Notes: generated by a model not told the origin, from the letters alone. Positions 20,768 through 32,399 are shown, counted from the stretch's first letter. The stretch is 64,000 nucleotides of DNA from Ephydatia muelleri (GCA_013339895.1 JABACO010000005.1:9134898-9198897); one strand, 5' to 3'. Program-made: numbers and translations.

Positions 20768-21226
20768 TTAAAGTCTCTCTGAGAGGGCCTTATCCCGAAT
20801 GCCGACCACAAGGCGGTCACGAATCATTTCAGAGGTTAGTGATCCATATGAGCACCGTTCTGCCAAATAGTACAGTTCAGTAATATACTGGTCCCCGGAC
20901 TCGCTTTCCATCTGGTCACGTCGGTTGAAGCGCACGCGCTCAAATATGAAGTTATGGCGGAAATTAAAATACTCGTCTAGCTTCCCCAACACATTATCAT
21001 AGCTGTCTCTCTCAGACTCACTGATATTCGTCGACTAAAGAACCATTTCTGACTCCTCGCCCATGGAATACAGCAGCATGCTAATTTGCTTAGAGTCGAA
21101 CTGTGTACGTATCGAGGGACGAAGTGATACGAAACTGTTGGAACCGCCGTTTCCAGCGACTCCAGTTGTCGACAAAGAGCCACAGAAAGGACAAACCCCT
21201 TGGAGGTTATTGGGAGGTCCAGCCAT
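20768..21226 (-). pseudogene. Gypsy Gag N-terminal region with stops
   Basis: MAGPPNNLQ at 21,226 opens the Gag frame, followed by KLDEYFNFRHNFIFERVRFN and SGDQYITELYYLAERC, typical of Ty3/gypsy capsid. In-frame stops at about 21,036 and 20,768 break it. Confidence 0.75.
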
Positions 21227-21284
21227 ACTTGGGAACAGAGTTCATTCTCCTTCAACGTGTATCCTGTTCACTTTCAGTTCACCG

Positions 21285-21410
21285 TAAATGCAATGACCAT
21301 CATGTCACCATTCCATGCACACTCTCCACATCGCATGCACACTGTCCACATTTCATACACACTGTCTGCATTCCATGCACACTGTCCACATTCTTTGTGT
21401 ACATAAGGTT
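21285..21410. repeat. Short ~24-base tandem repeat
   Basis: About four imperfect units built on CATGCACACTGTCCACATT, immediately upstream (minus-strand sense) of gypsy Gag. Confidence 0.8.
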
Positions 21411-21870
21411 TGAATAGTTATGGAATGTGAAATGTTAAATGAACATGGTGAGGTGTGCATGGTGCAGGTATCTTCAAATTGGGGATGCATACAAGCACAC
21501 ATGGATGTATAATATACGTACGTATGTTGTGTGTGTGCAACACTCTAATAGACGCATGTCCCTTCCTAAATAAGTAGAAGCGACTGCTCTTGGAGACAGT
21601 TACGGGACACCGTTGATTACATAATCAAGGCAGTTGTTGATTGGTTAATAATTGGGGGGGGGGGGGGGGGGGGGGGGGGGAACGTCCTAGAAAAGAACCC
21701 AGGGTTTTTGAAGTTGAACTTGTCTGGGGGTTGCAGACGGATTTCGGCCATGTCCAACGTTGGGTGTGCTGCCACCTGTCTCCCAAATTACCTCATCATC
21801 CCCCGCGCATGCGCAATACATAACAATACACAACACAATAATTATCCGCCACAGAAAACAGGTAATAAAT
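21411..21870. other. Gypsy leader/5' LTR zone with poly-G
   Basis: Where the 5' LTR should lie. Only a short string near 21,830-21,850 resembles the 3' LTR; a G run of about 28 sits at 21,653-21,680. Probably a decayed or rearranged LTR. Confidence 0.4.
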
Positions 21871-22198
21871 TTAAATAATTTTGTTCAAAAATTAAATTCC
21901 ATCAAAATTTCAGTATGTATAATTAAATAATGGAATGTCAAAAATTGTGCAACTCAGAAGGATAATGTCAAGACCATTAATATCCCGACCAGAAAACATG
22001 GGCAAGATTAATCCAAGATCTTAGTAAAGATCTTGTCTATCTTCATAAAGAGCCAAAGATCTTGGCCAAGATACAAGAATATGGTGCAGCCACATTTATT
22101 TAGAATGACCCAAGATATTCGAGACCTATACTCAAGATCTTGAATAACTTGGCCAAATACAAGAAATGCGAGAGCAAACAGCCGTGTAAGACAAAAGG

Positions 22199-22199
<1 letters not shown>

Positions 22200-22231
<32 letters not shown>
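22200..22231. repeat. Poly-C tract
   Basis: More than 30 consecutive C bases in the flank of the inverted zinc-finger locus. Confidence 0.95.
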
Positions 22232-22233
<2 letters not shown>

Positions 22234-22329
22234 CGATCTCTCTATGACGTCACACGTAGGTTGCAAATACATAATCACCAATAAGTAATTGCCACGTGAG
22301 CAGAGTAAAGGCCCGCCTAGTAGTAAGGT

Positions 22330-24420
22330 TAGAAAAGAATGGTACACCTACACGAATAAAGTTTCCCCATTATTTGAAGTAACCTGTGGTACCCCCGTTT
22401 ATTTCCCGCTACGCCGACTGGTGACGTGCTGCTTTTATAACGGACTTGGCAAAGCTGTGCGTGGTTTATAAGGTAACGCTCGTTGGACCATATGTTATGT
22501 GTTTGAACTGCGTGATGTGGTTTTTGTAAAGTGGTAACCGTAGCTGCAGCTTATGAGCTGTTCTTTTTTCTTAACTGGCCACAGTGCTATATCTAATATC
22601 CTTACTGCAACTGTGTACTCTTAAGTTGAGCCCTTTGTGTTCAACCTCTCATTAATGAATGGGGCGGAGGGAACGCATGTACAAATAATTGCAATTCTAA
22701 TTGATACGCATTGCATATTGTTTTATAATTTTTCTTAACAATTAGTACTTTGATTTTCATTTGTGTTGACAGATTGACTTTTCCTGGAATGTGAGAGAAA
22801 GTGCATAATATGCATCAGTGTTCTGAATGTGGAAAGGCATTTGGACATGGTGGCGCTCTGAAGATACACAAGCTTGTCCATACACAAGAGAAGAATTTCC
22901 AGTGCTCTGAATGTGGAAAGGCATTTGGACGAAGGGGCTGTCTGAATATACACATGCTTGTCCATACACGAGAAAAGGATTTCCAGTGCTCTGAATGTGG
23001 GAAGGCATTTGCACAGAGTGGACATCTGAAGAACCACATGCTTGTCCATACACAAGAGAAGAATTTTCAGTGCTCTGAATGTGGAAAGGCATTTGGACGA
23101 AAGGGACAAATGAAGAGTCACATGCTTGTGCATACACAAGAGAAGAATTTTCAGTGCTCTGAATGTGGAAAGGTATTTGGACGAAGGGGCAATCTGGATA
23201 AACACATGCTTGTCCATACACGAGAAAAGGATTTCCAGTGCTCTGAATGTGGAAAGCCATATAGAAGAAGGGTTAATCTGAATAAACACATGCTTGTCCA
23301 TACACAAGAGAAGAATTTTCAGTGCTCTGAATGTGGGAAGGCATTTGCACAGAGTGGACATCTGAAGAACCACATGCTTGTCCATACACAAGAGAAGAAT
23401 TTTCAGTGCTCTGAATGTGGAAAGGCATTTGGACGAAAGGGACAAATGAAGAGTCACATGCTTGTGCATACACAAGAGAAGAATTTTCAGTGCTCTGAAT
23501 GTGGAAAGGTATTTGGACGAAGGGGCAATCTGGATAAACACATGCTTGTCCATACACGAGAAAAGGATTTCCAGTGCTCTGAATGTGGAAAGCCATATAG
23601 AAGAAGGGTTAATCTGAATAAACACATGCTTGTCCATACACAAGAGAAGAATTTTCAGTGCTCTGAATGTGGGAAGGCATTTGCACAGAGTGGATATCTG
23701 AATAAACACATGCTTGTCCATACACAAGAAAAGGATTTTCAGTGTTCTGAATGTGGGAAGAGATTTGGACGAGGGGGAGATCTGAAGAGCCACATGCTTG
23801 TGCATACACAAGAGAAGAATTTCCCGTGCTCTGAATGTGGAAAGGCATTTGGACGAAGGGGAGATCTGAAAAAACACATGCTTGTCCATACAAAAGTGAG
23901 GGGATTTAAATGTAAAAAGTGTCACAAACCATTTGTATGGAGGTCATCTCTCTTGTACCATATGAGAAGCCATAGTGGGTGCAAAGCCTTGATATGCTTT
24001 TGTGGGAAAATATTCCAAAACAAATTCTCTCTCCAATCTCATGCCAGAAAGCATAGTGGAGAGAACCTAAGATGTCCAAACAAAGGATGTGACAAGAAGT
24101 ATCTGTACAAGTCCAGTTTGATGATCCACCTCAGACGTGGCTGTGCGTTCCAACAGTGAGATTCATCCCTCTACAACAAAGGACGGTTAGGTCCACCTCA
24201 TTGACCCATCCATTTGTACTAGTGCATTTGTGTAATGTTTTTTCCAGTTGCATATTCATTTCTACAACATTAACTTTAACTTTCCATACAGTATGCATAT
24301 GCCATGCATTTATGTAAGGTTACATCACCGATACACTCGAATACATGCTTTAGGGAGGAGTGCTAGTGATCAGTACATGCCCTGCCTGACAGTGATGAAG
24401 TAGCAACTGCAAGCCTTCAG
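22330..24420 (-). repeat. Inverted duplicate of the 9.84-10.83 kb / 54.9-56.8 kb zinc-finger locus
   Basis: The strings CTGTGGTACCCCCGTTTATTT and CGCTACGCCGACTGG near 22,390, the zinc-finger gene, and CTCGAATACATGCTTTAGGG near 24,345 all recur as reverse complements flanking the zinc-finger remnants in blocks A and B. With block A's copy it forms a large inverted repeat whose spacer is the gypsy element. Confidence 0.85.
22801..24159 (+). CDS. C2H2 zinc-finger protein, 16 fingers, intact
   Basis: A single 452-residue frame made almost wholly of C2H2 fingers, so probably a nuclear DNA-binding protein. Fingers 1-13 have the core CSECGKxF...LxxHMLVH with HTQEKNFQ linkers, which differ from the usual TGEKP. 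Fingers 14-16 differ: CKKCHKPFVWRSSLLYHM, CFCGKIFQNKFSLQSH and CPNKGCDKKYLYKSSLMIHL ending in C. No KRAB, BTB or SCAN domain precedes them; the first finger begins at residue 6. Fingers 3-6 are repeated exactly as 7-10 by a 336-base (4 x 84) tandem duplication starting at 22,987 and 23,323. The target is unknown. Its two relatives in blocks A and B are broken. Confidence 0.9.
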   Translation: MHNMHQCSECGKAFGHGGALKIHKLVHTQEKNFQCSECGKAFGRRGCLNIHMLVHTREKDFQCSECGKAFAQSGHLKNHMLVHTQEKNFQCSECGKAFGRKGQMKSHMLVHTQEKNFQCSECGKVFGRRGNLDKHMLVHTREKDFQCSECGKPYRRRVNLNKHMLVHTQEKNFQCSECGKAFAQSGHLKNHMLVHTQEKNFQCSECGKAFGRKGQMKSHMLVHTQEKNFQCSECGKVFGRRGNLDKHMLVHTREKDFQCSECGKPYRRRVNLNKHMLVHTQEKNFQCSECGKAFAQSGYLNKHMLVHTQEKDFQCSECGKRFGRGGDLKSHMLVHTQEKNFPCSECGKAFGRRGDLKKHMLVHTKVRGFKCKKCHKPFVWRSSLLYHMRSHSGCKALICFCGKIFQNKFSLQSHARKHSGENLRCPNKGCDKKYLYKSSLMIHLRRGCAFQQ

Positions 24421-24654
24421 CTTCTCCCTGATGAATTCTCCAGGAGTGTCTATCAAATACGTATAAACGTGAGGAAGTTCTATTGTAGGCCAGCGTGACA
24501 CATGATCGATCCATAACTAAACACTTATATTGTATGGGTCAAGAACTTCTACGCACTTCTCCTTGCTGCTCCGACCAATGACACCATATAGACACTGTAG
24601 TTTTCGCTCATATCGCTCTTTTTCAGGTCCTATCAGCGAATCACTGTAGCTCAT
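24391..24654 (-). pseudogene. Fragment resembling a transposon-associated invertebrate protein
   Basis: Minus-strand frame from ATG at 24,654: MSYSDSLIGPEKERYERKLQ, CLYGVIGRSSKEKCVEVLDP, a stop, then WIDHVSRWPTIELPHVYTYL and IDTPGEFIREKLKA. The W..D.S.WP..E...YTYLI.TPG...EKLKA pattern is one I remember from uncharacterised transposon-linked proteins of corals and sponges, some with recombinase-type nuclease domains. No domain I can name is present. The part near 24,391 enters the inverted zinc-finger flank. Confidence 0.35.
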
Positions 24655-24699
24655 TCTTCACACGATGCTACTTTCTGGCGAAGCCCACTGTGCTACTCA

Positions 24700-25050
24700 A
24701 AAATTTGCCCACCAAAATGGCGACAAAAAAAAATAAAAAATAAAAAGTAATGATTTCATGGGCAACTGTAACTATGATAATGGTTTGGCGCCGCAACTGG
24801 TCTATAAGAAGTTCCCGTACAGAAATCATGACTACGATAACCATGAGCGCGTTAGCGCACGTATATCGTTATCTAAACGCGTGAGTGACTGAATGCGGTA
24901 TTAGTATGACGCCATGATCGGACGGCTGGATATTGCTGTACTGACCATACTGATGTGACTATTTCAGCAAGTATGCACAAGCATTATTTCCATGCAAAAC
25001 TAAAGAGGCTGTGAATGTATGTGATGCACTTTACAAGGTATCTTCTGAGC
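24700..25050. other. No gene seen
   Basis: AT-rich intergenic DNA. Confidence 0.5.
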
Positions 25051-25052
25051 AT

Positions 25053-25058
25053 GTTGTG

Positions 25059-25122
<64 letters not shown>
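25053..25122. repeat. GT microsatellite
   Basis: Nearly pure (GT)n of about 70 bases. Confidence 0.95.
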
Positions 25123-25125
<3 letters not shown>

Positions 25126-25129
25126 ATGT

Positions 25130-27570
25130 GTATATTACAGGGTGTCCCACACTCAAGGAGAAAAGCTTTGTAAAATTTATATAGCTGCATGATGAGTTGC
25201 ATGCCAACACCCTTGATCCTGACACTATTGAAGGTGAAATGTGTCAGGTGCAAGAGGCACGTTAGAGCAGGACATGCATGAGTGTAGTACTCTACCTGAA
25301 AGAGTTGAAGTGAAGATGGCATCCAGGGTCCTAAAAAGACTGGCTTCCACAAGGCCAAAACAAATATTGTTATCTATTGGAGGAATTATAAGAGTACGCT
25401 AAATAATGCAACATTGTTAATGCATATCATGACACCCTATTTTCTATTTGCCCATGCAGAACTTCATTACAGAAGCACAGTGCAAGTAACTAGGAACATA
25501 GTGTTGTGATACAAACGTATATACTCAAATCACAAAACAGTTCTATTTTTCCAACAGAAACAGCAACCACAGAGTTCATGAGAAACTTTAGAGCATCTTT
25601 CCATCTTTTTCTACATCATATGCATCAGTGAGAGCATCAGTGTGAATATCAATGCCAAAGACAGTGCAAATCTGCTGCAAACTCTGAGCATTGATATGAA
25701 CTTCTTGGTTTCTTTTTATTGGGCAGTACTGGCAAGTGACCTCACATACCTCCATTGCACTTGAACATTGTTTGTGGTGTTGCCTCATTCAAACCACCTA
25801 TTACTCATAAAATACACACTGCGTTACTGTGGCTTGTTTTGACTGTTGTGTATGTACTTCATGATGTGTATAGTTCATGTTTTTTACTCACTGACTTTGT
25901 AAATATGTCTGAATTTTAGTAGTTGGTGAAATAATCTCATTTTAGGTCTCTTCTTATCTACATGCAGCCTTGAATAAATCAAACATACACAAAGCACCTA
26001 CAAGATGACCTAGCAACTTGAGTTTTAATCAAAGTGAGTTGCAGTCAATTAGAAATGGAAAAACAAGCCGAGAAACAGAAATGAGCAATGAATGGAAGGA
26101 AGAAAACGGCAACGAAGCAGGTGCTAGGTTGCAGTATATATTTGGGTGAAGAAGTAGGATGTAAATCATCTTGAAATGAATCATGACAGTTCAATTAACT
26201 TTGTCACTGAGAGAAAGACAGACGGTTTGGACCACAATTGTGATGGTATCTCTATACTATATTGACTTATTCCCCTTATGAGCAAGCTAGGAAGTAGTTC
26301 ACTTGTGGTACAAAGGTGGATTTTACCCTGAGTTCTTGACAATATCTGTCTCCAAGTATCAGAGACCTTATAAATGCAGTAAGTGTTTTTATAAGTCCTC
26401 TCAACAGCAATGAAGCCCTAAGCTTTGGTAAACAATGTCTATCAGTTCATGCTACCTCCAATACTGCTGATCACACACCAGACTTTTCCTTTTATACCAA
26501 GTCAGTAGTAAACTTAAAATATGCTGAAAATGGCGAAATTAAACATAAGCATGTCGAAATATAGTTTTTTGAGACTTCGAGTACTGGCCTGTTTGCAAAG
26601 GCTAATGCCAGAACTTGGGACTTCACATTTGTGACAGGATATTAAGCCCAATGTAAGTAAGTCCTCGGTTTGAGATTTAAGTCAATCACCACAAACTCTT
26701 GCCAAAATAACTGCTGGTGAATCTTTGAGCCATTGGTAGTCAAAGTAAGCACATGAAATTCGAATTATGATAACATCCTACATGTTACTCAATATCTATA
26801 GTTCAGCTTTTCTATAGGAAATGGTCAGTCCATGAAAAAGTATATGGAGGAACGTTCTATGCAGGTGTGGGCAACTGAGTTAGAAATTTACGGAGCAGCG
26901 CACATGCTTGGAACAACAATATTCACATATGCACCCTGCATATGGATCAAGCTACAAACGGCTCACGTTTGAGCACCAACAGCTCATTATATCATCCTGA
27001 CATGAAGCCATTTACTTTTCAAGCATGCACAATCAGTTCTCAGTGCGTGGAAATTGTGTTATATAGTTCAAGAGTCATTGGAAATTTGTAAATGTTGATC
27101 CACGTGAACGAGTGCTTTGCACACAAAGTACTTACCATTACAGTACTTACCATTACATGCTTGTTGTATTTACATTGCATGCGCAATATATACTTGAGAT
27201 AGCTGCTATATAGCTGACTAACATTAACCCGACTCAACCGGCCGGGGCTAATCGGGACAAAGACGTGGGTGTATTAAACACTGAAGTGAATGTACTCACA
27301 CTTTCTATAGCTGCTTATGTGACTGCATGTTGTTAGACACCATGCACGAATGGGTCACCACAAATGATGCAAGACGTACGATTATAAGTGACATTACCAA
27401 TCGCTATTTGCCTCGATCATTGCTTGTTAAGCCTGACAGTACTATAGTAGCTGAAAATAAATAGGGGACCCAACTGTGGCAAAGGGGAACCTCCTACGGC
27501 GCTGCATGTGGTCCGGGGTGACATTAATATAGGGAGGAACAGGTATGGCATGACAGAGAGAGGACTATTC
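25130..27570. other. 2.4 kb without a supported gene
   Basis: Only short unconvincing frames. A 66-residue minus-strand frame at 25,588-25,788 (CQYCPIKRNQEVHINAQSLQ) could be a decayed fragment but I do not recognise it. Confidence 0.5.
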
Positions 27571-27576
27571 CTCACA

Positions 27577-27717
27577 TCAGAGACAGCTTGTGTGTGTACA
27601 TTTATGCGTGCATGTGTGTGTACGTGTGTGTGTGCTTGTGGTGTGTGTTTGTGTGTGTGTTTGCATTTGCGTTTGTGTGTGTGTGTGTGTTTGCACGTGT
27701 GTGTGTGTGTGTGTGTG

Positions 27718-27791
<74 letters not shown>

Positions 27792-27805
27792 GTGTGTGCT
27801 GTGTT
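27577..27805. repeat. Compound GT microsatellite
   Basis: About 230 bases of interrupted (GT)n about 400 bases ahead of the testin locus. Confidence 0.95.
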
Positions 27806-28209
27806 GTGGTTTGTGCAAAGTGGGTCCGCGCGGTGTTACATTTATAAGTTGTCACAACCGCGCAGGTATGTGCGTTTCATATAACACACGGATGAAAGCG
27901 CCGGTATGCGTCCCACGAGGGAACAATGCAACCACAGAAATGACAACATGCACGAGCCATGTAGACATTGTGAGCAAATACTGTTTATTAATATAAATAT
28001 GTCCTTGTACAATATAAATCATTTTATATCCTTACTGAATCCCATTGCAGGCGGGTGGGAAGTACTATATCAATTCAATTGATGAGGTACACCAAAAAAT
28101 GCGATTTTGAAGAATATGGATCTGCCTATACATCCGTAAAATGACAATTGCATTCATGACTGTGCAATTGGGCTCGTGAATTACATTGGTGGCAAGGCTA
28201 AAGTCGGCG

Positions 28210-31200
28210 ATGGCGAAGATCATCGGTTCTGAAGTAAGTCACACGCAATACGACTTGGTTGTATCTTACAAAAGCTAAGAGTGTTTGAATTGTGTAGTAC
28301 ATTGTCCGGAGAATCAATGACCGCAGAGGCTTTAAATTGTCACTTGGTTAAACTGCATGCAGTTAATTCTATGTAATCTTTTTTTCGTTTTCGTCCCCCT
28401 CCTCCCTCCCCCTTCCCTCTTTGTTCTCCTCCTCCAATTTCCAAATGAAGCCTAATACTGGCACATGTATATTCACAATCAATCGTTGATTTGTACAATA
28501 CTGACAAATGTACGTGTACATACCGTATCTGTATACTGTAGACAAGTGCAGTGAAACTTCTGTGCTCGAAGGGGGATTCAGAATGTCAACGTTAAATGGA
28601 CGGCTATACGACTCAGCCTATGCGTTACAGTAGCCGATTAAAGACTGTTACGTACACAGTGAAAGAATAACTCAACACTTGGTTACGTACTTACAAGTAT
28701 TACACATACTCTAAGGTTCTGGGCGCTCCGTAGCATGCAGGACCGTTGAACATCAAGCAGTAATCATAAACGAGATTGCCCATGAAGATGCACGCCAGGG
28801 TTGCCGAAGGCCAGCCCGGCCTGTCAGGCCGACCTTTCGGACCAGATCTTCCGACCGGTCTTTCAGGCCAGACCCCGGCCTGAAAGGTTGAGGCACACCC
28901 ATGTAATTAAAAAATTAGATTGATTAATATTTGTTATGGCAAATAAATAAAATGTACATGATTATACAATTAGACACGCGACTATTCATGCGTTGCGCAG
29001 AAGTGGGGACGTAACTAAAATTAATTGTTCAGTACCCATGCATTGTGCTTAAGCATTACGCCAGATTCCAACTTTAATTTGACGCTGTTGAATAAGCTTG
29101 GCACTAGAAAAAGACCCGCTCAGATGGTACAGATGAGGCAGGGATTCCCAAATACTTTCTTGCAAGCTTGACTTCTCTTTAACAAAGGGCTTGTGGCAGT
29201 AGTCACACCAAGCTTTATCAACACACCCTTCGTATCCACTCTTTTCCTTTGCTTCGTGAAACTTGTGCAATTTGAAATGTGACCACACCACGGAGGATTG
29301 CTTGCGACGGTGCGGGTTCCTTGCAAGCTCATCTGTGTTACAACCTAGAGGTCTGGGTTTATAGGAGACACAATGGAAGTGCCTAGAGAGGAGCTGCAAG
29401 CACTCGATGCTGTATTCATAGCGAATTTGCGCGGTTAACGATTTGTTATTATTTTAGGCCTGGCAGATCGACCTTTCAGGCTACAGGCCTGAGCCTGGTC
29501 TGACCTTGAGGTCGCAGGCCGGAGCCTGGCTGATTTCTGCAACCCTGCATGGTGCACGCATGCAAAATAACATATGCAATTTCGAAATACCTTAACTTCG
29601 TAATGGTAGACGAGTCGCATTGCACATGAATTTGACATTCACCTTATTGCACATCATTATGCCGTCATTTCAGACTAACATGATTTCACAACTAACAGAA
29701 TTATTGTTAAACTAGTCATATTTTATGTATTATTAATAATTATGTGTACAGGGATGCTACAGGTATGCGGCATGTACTAAATTGAGCGTAATATTTTTTT
29801 TCCCCTGATGCTCTTACCTGCGTAATCACTGCGTGCTTGTGCATCACGTTTGCATGAATGCAGTGTGTGCTGGCCCATGCTGTGGGTGAAGGGAGCAAGT
29901 GCCTGAAGTGTAAAGATTCCTGTCCCGGATTATTGCTTCACTATTGGAGGTAAGCTTAGTTCTCAGCAAACATGCACGTAACGATACACTGTTACAGATC
30001 ATGCTACCGCGGCATGCACTTACAGTACCAGTGCACGTAGGCAAGATCAAATACATGTGCAAATATTCCCTACGACTTATCCGTCCCGTATTGTTCGCAT
30101 TCATTATTCTTTGGAGGAAAATCGAAATCCATTTGAATCTCATTTGTTAAGTAATCAAAACCTGTTCCGATTACGTGTATTGTGTTGCATGCATTTCTCA
30201 TCTCGCGCGGAGTCGCTCAACTGAAATTAAAACAAAATGTTTGTGTTTAGGAATAGATGCAAATACTGCGGCTGTTCCCGGGACGAGCATGACGTAAGCA
30301 AGTCTGAGACTGATCAAGAGGTACCAAAGGTGAATGTCTGTTAATAGAAACCTATTATTAGTTCATCACTGCATCTATTTTACGTCAATGCATGTCCACT
30401 TTTACACACATGGCTGACCGTCTATCGCACGTGAGCCAGACGAGAAGGCCCTATATTAATCCACCGGTAGATCACGCAGATCAAAAGATGGGGGAGGGCC
30501 ACGTGAAGCAACGGATGCGACAGTTTCCTGTGTACGACGAAGATCTAGATTACTGCGGGTCTATTAAAACCGCAGAAGAAAGCAAGATGGCGGAGATATT
30601 CCTGAATGACAGAAAAACGAGGAGGGGAAAGGGAGAAAAGAGGCAGTTCGAGGCATTGATTGATCAATGGGTGAGCTTGCACGGCTTCAATTTGGGGACC
30701 GGGAATTTCAGTGGTATCAGTAATCAAGCACATATATGTATAAGGAAATGTGACATGGTTTCAATTTTTTTAATGTATATTCTAGAAGTCTGACCTGTTC
30801 TCTACACAATGCTTGTCACGCACGGATATCTGAATGTTATTGAGTTGTGAAGACTCTTTTTTTATTAGCCATACATTTCATCGCAAGCGCCGTTACTGGA
30901 AATTTAATAATGTACATTGTATGCGCTATAGGTCCCATTAACATCTATTTTTTATACCTATAGATTTGCACGCAGTGCCAAGTGTTGATGGAACCGAACT
31001 GCTTTGCTGTTTTCGTGGAGCACGCCAAAGGGAAGGTGTGGCATCCGGAGTGCTTTGTTTGCGCGCAATGCAAGGAGCAGCTGCTAGACCACATCTACTT
31101 TTGGAACGACCAAGAACAGAAGGTATACTGTGGACGTCACGACGCGGAGAAGAGGAGACCACGGTGCACGGAATGTGACGAGGTACATGCATGTAGATAT

Positions 31201-32197
31201 CATGTATCAAACATCAAGTATGAAATTGCTTGCCTGTTCCACTGAACTAGTGCATGTGAGCCAGCAATATCACGAGAAATATCATTTCATTGAACTCGTG
31301 TGAGCCAGAAAAATCAACGGAACGGTGCATGTTAATGAGTACTAGAGCCTCAGTTTTGCTTGTATCCCCTATTCAGTTGATTTTTATTATTTTTTACTAA
31401 TGCAACGATAGAGTCCAGTGCTTCTTTTAATAGTTCGTACCCACATTTCAAGTAATGCTTTTGATAAATGCGGGTTTCGCAGACATCAAATCGGCAGCAC
31501 AATAAATGTATAAAAAATGGAATTAAAGTTTCACTCCACAAGTTTAGCATACCAGTAACAATTACAACAAATGAACGACTCTGGTTAAGTTCAAACTTCA
31601 GTAGAACTTGAACGGTAGAACTGTCACCTTGTGTAATTGCTGTCCTGTCTCAGTGCCCGCGCAATGATGAGGTGCATAAGTAATTGTATGCCAATAGTTC
31701 TTCTCCATTCTCTTCCCCCACCCCCCACTCACCCCGTTCCTCCCTTCAGCTCATATTTGGTGACTACACGAAGGCTGAAGACAAAACGTGGCATATAGAA
31801 CACTTCACTTGTTTCTCGTGTGATGCGCCTCTGGGAGGGAAGGAATACTTACTCAAAGATAACCAACAGTATTGTTGCGAGTGCTTTGCGAAGCAATTTA
31901 CTACTAAGTGCGAGGTAAGCCTGCGTTGTACATGCATGCATGCGTGATTTAGAAGAACATTTTCACAAAGATTTTCTTTTTATTTACCACATGCAGACTT
32001 GCGGTGATAATGTACCATTTCGTCAATGCCTTTCAGCTGAAGAAGGAGGAGCTGTCCACGCCTGGCACGGAAGTAGCAAATGCTTTTTGTGCGCGGTGTG
32101 CAGAAAGTCACTTGTAGATAAAACGCATTTCATCAAGAACAAGACGATATTCTGCTCCTTCGACTGCCATCGCTTGTACAAGAGATTCGAAAAGTAG
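28210..32197 (+). CDS. TES: Testin (Cys-rich start, PET, three LIM domains)
   Basis: Multi-exon gene for a testin-like scaffold, known in animals at focal adhesions and actin fibres. Exons: a tentative first (28,210-28,233, MAKIIGSE, GTAAGT donor); 29,864-29,949 (LAHAVGEGSKCLKCKDSC and LLLHYWR); 30,251-30,329 (RCKYCGCSRDEHDV); 30,362-30,670, the PET region (QRMRQFPVYDEDLDYC, MAEIFLNDRK); 30,964-31,182, LIM1 (CTQC, KVWHPECFVCAQC, IYFWNDQEQKVYCGRH); 31,750-31,914, LIM2 (TWHIEHFTCFSC, YCCEC); 31,997-32,197, LIM3 (CETC across the junction, HGSSKCFLCAVC, IFCSFDC), ending FEK and TAG. Introns after the third exon are all phase 0, and every splice pair is GT-AG. The CLKC..C...LHxWR start and EEHDV-like motif distinguish testin from prickle. 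Total is about 360 residues, shorter than the vertebrate 421 or so; exon 1 is the least certain part. Confidence 0.88.
28797..29547 (-). mobile_element. hAT/ZBED-like element in testin intron 1
   Basis: Ends CAGGGTTGCCGAAGGCCAGC and (reverse complement) CAGGGTTGCAGAAATCAGCC, with repeated CCTGAAAGGT/AGGCCTG motifs inside each end. On the minus strand a frame at 29,049-29,399 reads QSSVVWSHFKLHKF, DKAWCDYCHKPF: a BED-type zinc-finger pattern (W..F, C..C) as at the start of ZBED/hAT transposases. No catalytic region is seen. An 8-base duplication could not be fixed; TGCACGC lies on both sides but at different offsets. Confidence 0.6.
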
Positions 32198-32359
32198 CAT
32201 GCACTATACGCAATTAATGAGACACTATCTGGTGCCACAGTGACGTAGATGTGTAGATGCACGAAATGTTATAACTCAGAAGGTATCTTAAAATAGTTGT
32301 GTATTTTGTCATTCTCATGCACTGTACGCGCGTAACAATTCTAGTGCCTTCGCTATTTA

Positions 32360-32398
32360 ATCATAGATATTAGAGTTGACTCTAATATCTATGATTTA
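32360..32398. terminator. Hairpin 165 bases after the testin stop
   Basis: ATCATAGATATTAGAGT, loop TG, then ACTCTAATATCTATGAT: a perfect 17-base stem in DNA or RNA. Its place after the stop codon could be the 3' UTR, but a role is only a guess and it may be a small foldback repeat. Confidence 0.35.
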
Positions 32399-32399
32399 A

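Noticed and set aside
22735..23925. 396-residue minus-strand frame opposite the zinc-finger gene
   Set aside because: Antisense shadow of a regular 84-base finger repeat; no independent features. The same holds for the plus-strand frames over 55,504-56,451.
27417..27996. Cys/Val-rich and Thr/His-rich frames
   Set aside because: Artefacts of the GT microsatellite; the same holds at 25.05, 34.7, 36.2 and 40.0 kb.
28790..29560. TGCACGC on both sides of the BED-finger element as a target duplication
   Set aside because: The copies are not at equal distance from the inverted ends; 8-base flanks do not match.
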